Positions 21,593 through 23,944 of a stretch of DNA of 23,944 nucleotides are shown piece after piece. Source of the stretch: Thiobacillus sp. (GTDB taxonomy: Bacteria; Pseudomonadota; Gammaproteobacteria; Burkholderiales; Thiobacillaceae); NCBI GenBank assembly GCA_024710445.1, contig JANJUT010000147.1, positions 1-23,944 on the forward strand, written 5' to 3'. Made by a program: the position numbers and the translations under genes. The notes beneath the pieces were generated by a model that was not told where the DNA came from, made no database searches, and saw only the letters and a program-made list of their open reading frames with translations. Positions within the stretch are counted from its first letter, which is position 1; each line of letters opens with the position of its first letter.

Positions 21593-22963
21593 ATGACCTC
21601 AACCATGCTTGAACTGCTTCAAAAATACAGCGTGCCCGGCCCGCGTTACACGTCGTATCCCACCGCACCGTATTTCCACACCGGATTTGGCGAGGCCGAC
21701 TGGGCCGAGGCGCTGGCCACGCCGGCCCCGGACCGCGGACTGTCGCTCTATGCGCACATCCCGTTTTGCGACTCGCTTTGCTACTACTGCGGGTGCAACA
21801 TGGTGGCGACGCGCGATTACAGCAAAACACAGCCTTATCTGGTGGCCCTCGAGCAGGAAATGGCACGTGCAGCACAACTGGTCGATCCAAAGCGTGTGGC
21901 CCGCCAGTTGCACTGGGGCGGCGGCACGCCCACTTATCTCAATCCGGACGATATTCGTCGCCTGATGGCGATGATGCGCAAATATTTCACCCTGGCGGAC
22001 GATGCCGAGGTCAGTTGCGAGGTCGATCCACGCGAACTGACTTACGAGCACCTGGCTGCATTGCGCGAAACAGGATTCAACCGCCTGTCGTTCGGCGTGC
22101 AGGACATGGACCCGGACGTGCAGCAGGCGGTCAATCGCATCCAGTCCGAATTTCTGATCCAGCAGGTGCTCGACTGGTCGCGTGAACTGGGATTTTCCAG
22201 CATCAACCTGGATTTGATCGTGGGGCTGCCCAAGCAGACGGTCGAGAGCTTCAAACGCACGCTGGACCGCGTGGCGGTGTGGGCACCGGACCGGCTGGCG
22301 GTTTTTGCCTATGCCCATGTGCCGTGGATGAAGAAGCACCAGAACCTGATCCAGGAAGCCGATCTGCCGGATTCGGCGACACGCCTGGCTTTGCAGGAAG
22401 CAGTCAACGAATCGCTGGGCGCGGCGGGTTACGTCAATATCGGCCTCGATCACTTCGCGCGTCCCGAAGATGAACTGGTGCGCGCGCAGCAGAACAAGAC
22501 CCTGTGGCGCAATTTCCAGGGCTACACCACGCACAAGAATTGCGACATCCTCGCGTTCGGCGCCTCCAGCATCAGCCAGACTGCCGATGTTTACATGCAG
22601 AACGAAAAGAGCCTCAAGCGCTATCAGGATCGCGTTGCGGCAACCGGTTTCCCGGTCGAGCGCGGACTCAAGCTCACGCGCGACGACCAGATCCAGCGCG
22701 AAGCCATCACCCGCGTGATGTGCGACCTGGAGCTTGATTTCGCGGCATTTGGCAGCGAATGGGGCGTGTCGTTTACCGACTATTTCGCCGATGCGCTGAC
22801 CGATCTGCGCCCGCTCGCAGAGGATGGGCTGGTCAGGATCGAGGCCGGGAAAATCAGTGTCACCCAGACCGGCAGACTGTTCCTGCGCAATATCGGCATG
22901 TGCTTCGATCGCTATCTGAAACAGTCCGCCAGCGATAAGCCGCGTTACTCCCGTACCGCCTGA
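21593..22963 (+). CDS. hemN: Oxygen-independent coproporphyrinogen III oxidase (dehydrogenase)
   Basis: HemN is a radical SAM enzyme that oxidatively decarboxylates coproporphyrinogen III to protoporphyrinogen IX without oxygen, a step of haem synthesis used under anaerobic or microaerobic conditions. The 456 residues match true HemN (E. coli 457) rather than the shorter HemW-like haem chaperones. GPRYTSYPTAP lies at 16-26, and HIPFCDSLCYYCGCN carries the cluster cysteines C59, C63 and C66 plus C68, the CX3CX2CXC form typical of HemN. WGGGTPTYL, RLSFGVQDMDP and the VPWMKKHQ motif follow, and then the HemN C-terminal domain. All key residues are present. The ATG at 21593 has only a weak GGA near it, while an extended -10 promoter and a palindrome lie just upstream. 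It is monocistronic: the upstream gene is divergent and a terminator follows. The gene implies life at low oxygen. Confidence 0.96.
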   Translation: MTSTMLELLQKYSVPGPRYTSYPTAPYFHTGFGEADWAEALATPAPDRGLSLYAHIPFCDSLCYYCGCNMVATRDYSKTQPYLVALEQEMARAAQLVDPKRVARQLHWGGGTPTYLNPDDIRRLMAMMRKYFTLADDAEVSCEVDPRELTYEHLAALRETGFNRLSFGVQDMDPDVQQAVNRIQSEFLIQQVLDWSRELGFSSINLDLIVGLPKQTVESFKRTLDRVAVWAPDRLAVFAYAHVPWMKKHQNLIQEADLPDSATRLALQEAVNESLGAAGYVNIGLDHFARPEDELVRAQQNKTLWRNFQGYTTHKNCDILAFGASSISQTADVYMQNEKSLKRYQDRVAATGFPVERGLKLTRDDQIQREAITRVMCDLELDFAAFGSEWGVSFTDYFADALTDLRPLAEDGLVRIEAGKISVTQTGRLFLRNIGMCFDRYLKQSASDKPRYSRTA

Positions 22964-22995
22964 GCGGTCTTGAAGCCGGAGTTCCGGGGGCCGTG

Positions 22996-23944
22996 TTACC
23001 CGGCTTCCGGCCGGGCTTGTTTTTCCAGATTGCTGAGGGCGCTGGGCTTGGCAATGCCATAACCCTGCATGTAATCAATCCCCAGCTTGCTTAGCGTCTG
23101 CAATGTCTCCGGATTCTCAACGAACTCTGCAATGGTTCGCCTTCCCATGACGTGCCCAATGTGGTTGATGGATTCAACCATGGCGTAATTCTCGGGATCC
23201 GAGTTGATGTCCTTGACAAACATCCCGTCAATTTTCAGGAAATCAACCGGGAGGTTCTTGAGGTAGGCATAGGATGAAAAGCCGCTGCCAAAATCATCCA
23301 GGGCAAAATTACAGCCATGATCCTTGAGCTTCCTGATGAAGCTTTGCGCCTTGGCAAGATTGGCAATGGCCTCGGTTTCGGTGATCTCGAAGCAGATCTT
23401 TTCTGGGGGAATCGAGAATTCCCTGAGCTGGTTTTCGATATGGTGCAGGCAGGATTCGTTGCCCAGAGAATTCCCTGAAAGATTGATCGAGCCAAGCTCC
23501 AGTGAATTCAGTTGTTGCGGATGCTCTGCCAGCCAGCGGAAATATTCACTGATGACCCATCGATCGATATTGGCAATCAGGTTATAGCGTTCGGCAGCGG
23601 GCAAGAATTCGCCGGGGGGAATGAGCTTGCCCGACTCATCAATCATGCGGATCAGAATTTCGTAGTGAGCGTTCAGGTCGGCAAGGTGGGTATTGTGAAC
23701 GATAGGCTGGTAGTAGAGCACCATGCGCTGCTCTTCCATGGCCTTGGTGATACGGGGTGTCCACTCCATTTCCCCTTGTCTTGCCAGCAAGCGCTGGTCT
23801 TTTTCGTCGTGCACGTAGATGCGGCTGCGTCCCGCTTCCTTGGCCATGTAGCAGGCCGCATCGACCCGGCTGATGACATCGATCACCGAACTGCTTTGGT
23901 GATTAATCCCGATCATTCCGATGCTGACGCCGATGCCGAAGGTT
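22996..23944 (-). CDS. GGDEF-EAL cyclic-di-GMP phosphodiesterase, 5' end missing
   Basis: The frame is open to the right edge of the window, so the gene starts outside. The first visible residues (TFGIGVSIGMIGI...RVDAACYMAKEAGRSRIYVH) are the end of a GGDEF domain; the GGDEF motif itself is out of view. An EAL domain follows with EIL in place of EAL but with the catalytic Glu kept (HYEILIRM), then INLSGNSL, CFEITETEAIAN, DDFGSGFSSYAYLKNLP, LKIDGMF, AEFVEN and MQGYGIAKP. The metal- and substrate-binding residues I can check are present, so phosphodiesterase activity is plausible. This EAL subtype (PPGEFLPAAERY, IDRWVI) is common behind PAS or other sensor domains, which may lie upstream. The gene is convergent with hemN, and its last codons form the hemN terminator. 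It is only moderately similar to the GGDEF-EAL protein at 5490-7481. Confidence 0.9.
   Translation of the reverse strand, partial: TFGIGVSIGMIGINHQSSSVIDVISRVDAACYMAKEAGRSRIYVHDEKDQRLLARQGEMEWTPRITKAMEEQRMVLYYQPIVHNTHLADLNAHYEILIRMIDESGKLIPPGEFLPAAERYNLIANIDRWVISEYFRWLAEHPQQLNSLELGSINLSGNSLGNESCLHHIENQLREFSIPPEKICFEITETEAIANLAKAQSFIRKLKDHGCNFALDDFGSGFSSYAYLKNLPVDFLKIDGMFVKDINSDPENYAMVESINHIGHVMGRRTIAEFVENPETLQTLSKLGIDYMQGYGIAKPSALSNLEKQARPEAG
22999..23024 (+). terminator. Intrinsic terminator of hemN
   Basis: CCCGGC (22999-23004) pairs with GCCGGG (23010-23015) around a TTCCG loop and is followed by CTTGTTTTT. This is a good intrinsic terminator for the + strand, 36 bases past the hemN stop. 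It lies inside the final codons of the convergent GGDEF-EAL gene. A larger pairing, GAAGCCGG (22972-22979) with CCGGCTTC (23000-23007), could compete with it. Confidence 0.75.

Overview
The window is 23.9 kb of dense, GC-rich bacterial chromosome. The gene content (eno next to ftsB, zipA next to ligA, a long single-chain purL, ppc, an anaerobic-type hemN) and the protein sequences point to a betaproteobacterium, probably of the Nitrosomonadales/Thiobacillus type. That placement is inferred from remembered family resemblance, not from a search. I see no tRNA, rRNA, CRISPR array, insertion sequence, prophage or attachment site, so this looks like core chromosome with a few accessory genes.

Positions 1-5477 (+ strand) form a tight run: the 3' three quarters of eno, then ftsB, zipA, ligA and galU. 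The first four overlap one another, and galU follows after 22 bases with its own strong ribosome binding site. Glycolysis, divisome assembly, DNA ligation and UDP-glucose supply are therefore probably transcribed together. A hairpin just after galU separates this run from a convergent membrane-bound GGDEF-EAL gene (5490-7481, - strand). Upstream of that lies nnr (7596-9002, - strand), a bifunctional NAD(P)HX repair enzyme whose C-terminus looks clipped, perhaps by a frameshift.

Positions 9145-16852 (+ strand) hold a small cysteine-rich DUF3330-type protein, purL, ppc and an uncharacterised one-helix membrane protein whose start overlaps the ppc stop. purL and ppc each have an inverted repeat almost touching the start codon and a similar AAAATAGC box upstream.

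Positions 16839-21443 (- strand) carry a three-gene cassette, in transcription order: an exported LolA-like protein, an outer-membrane beta-barrel with a repeated proline-rich N-terminus, and an RND/MMPL-type inner-membrane transporter. Together they could span the envelope and move a lipid or other hydrophobic cargo. This is the best candidate for a poorly described system here; the cargo cannot be read from the sequence.

Positions 21593-22963 (+ strand) encode hemN, divergent from the cassette, with an extended -10 promoter, a 17-bp palindrome at the predicted transcript start and a good intrinsic terminator. The terminator lies inside the last codons of a second, convergent GGDEF-EAL gene that runs off the right edge.
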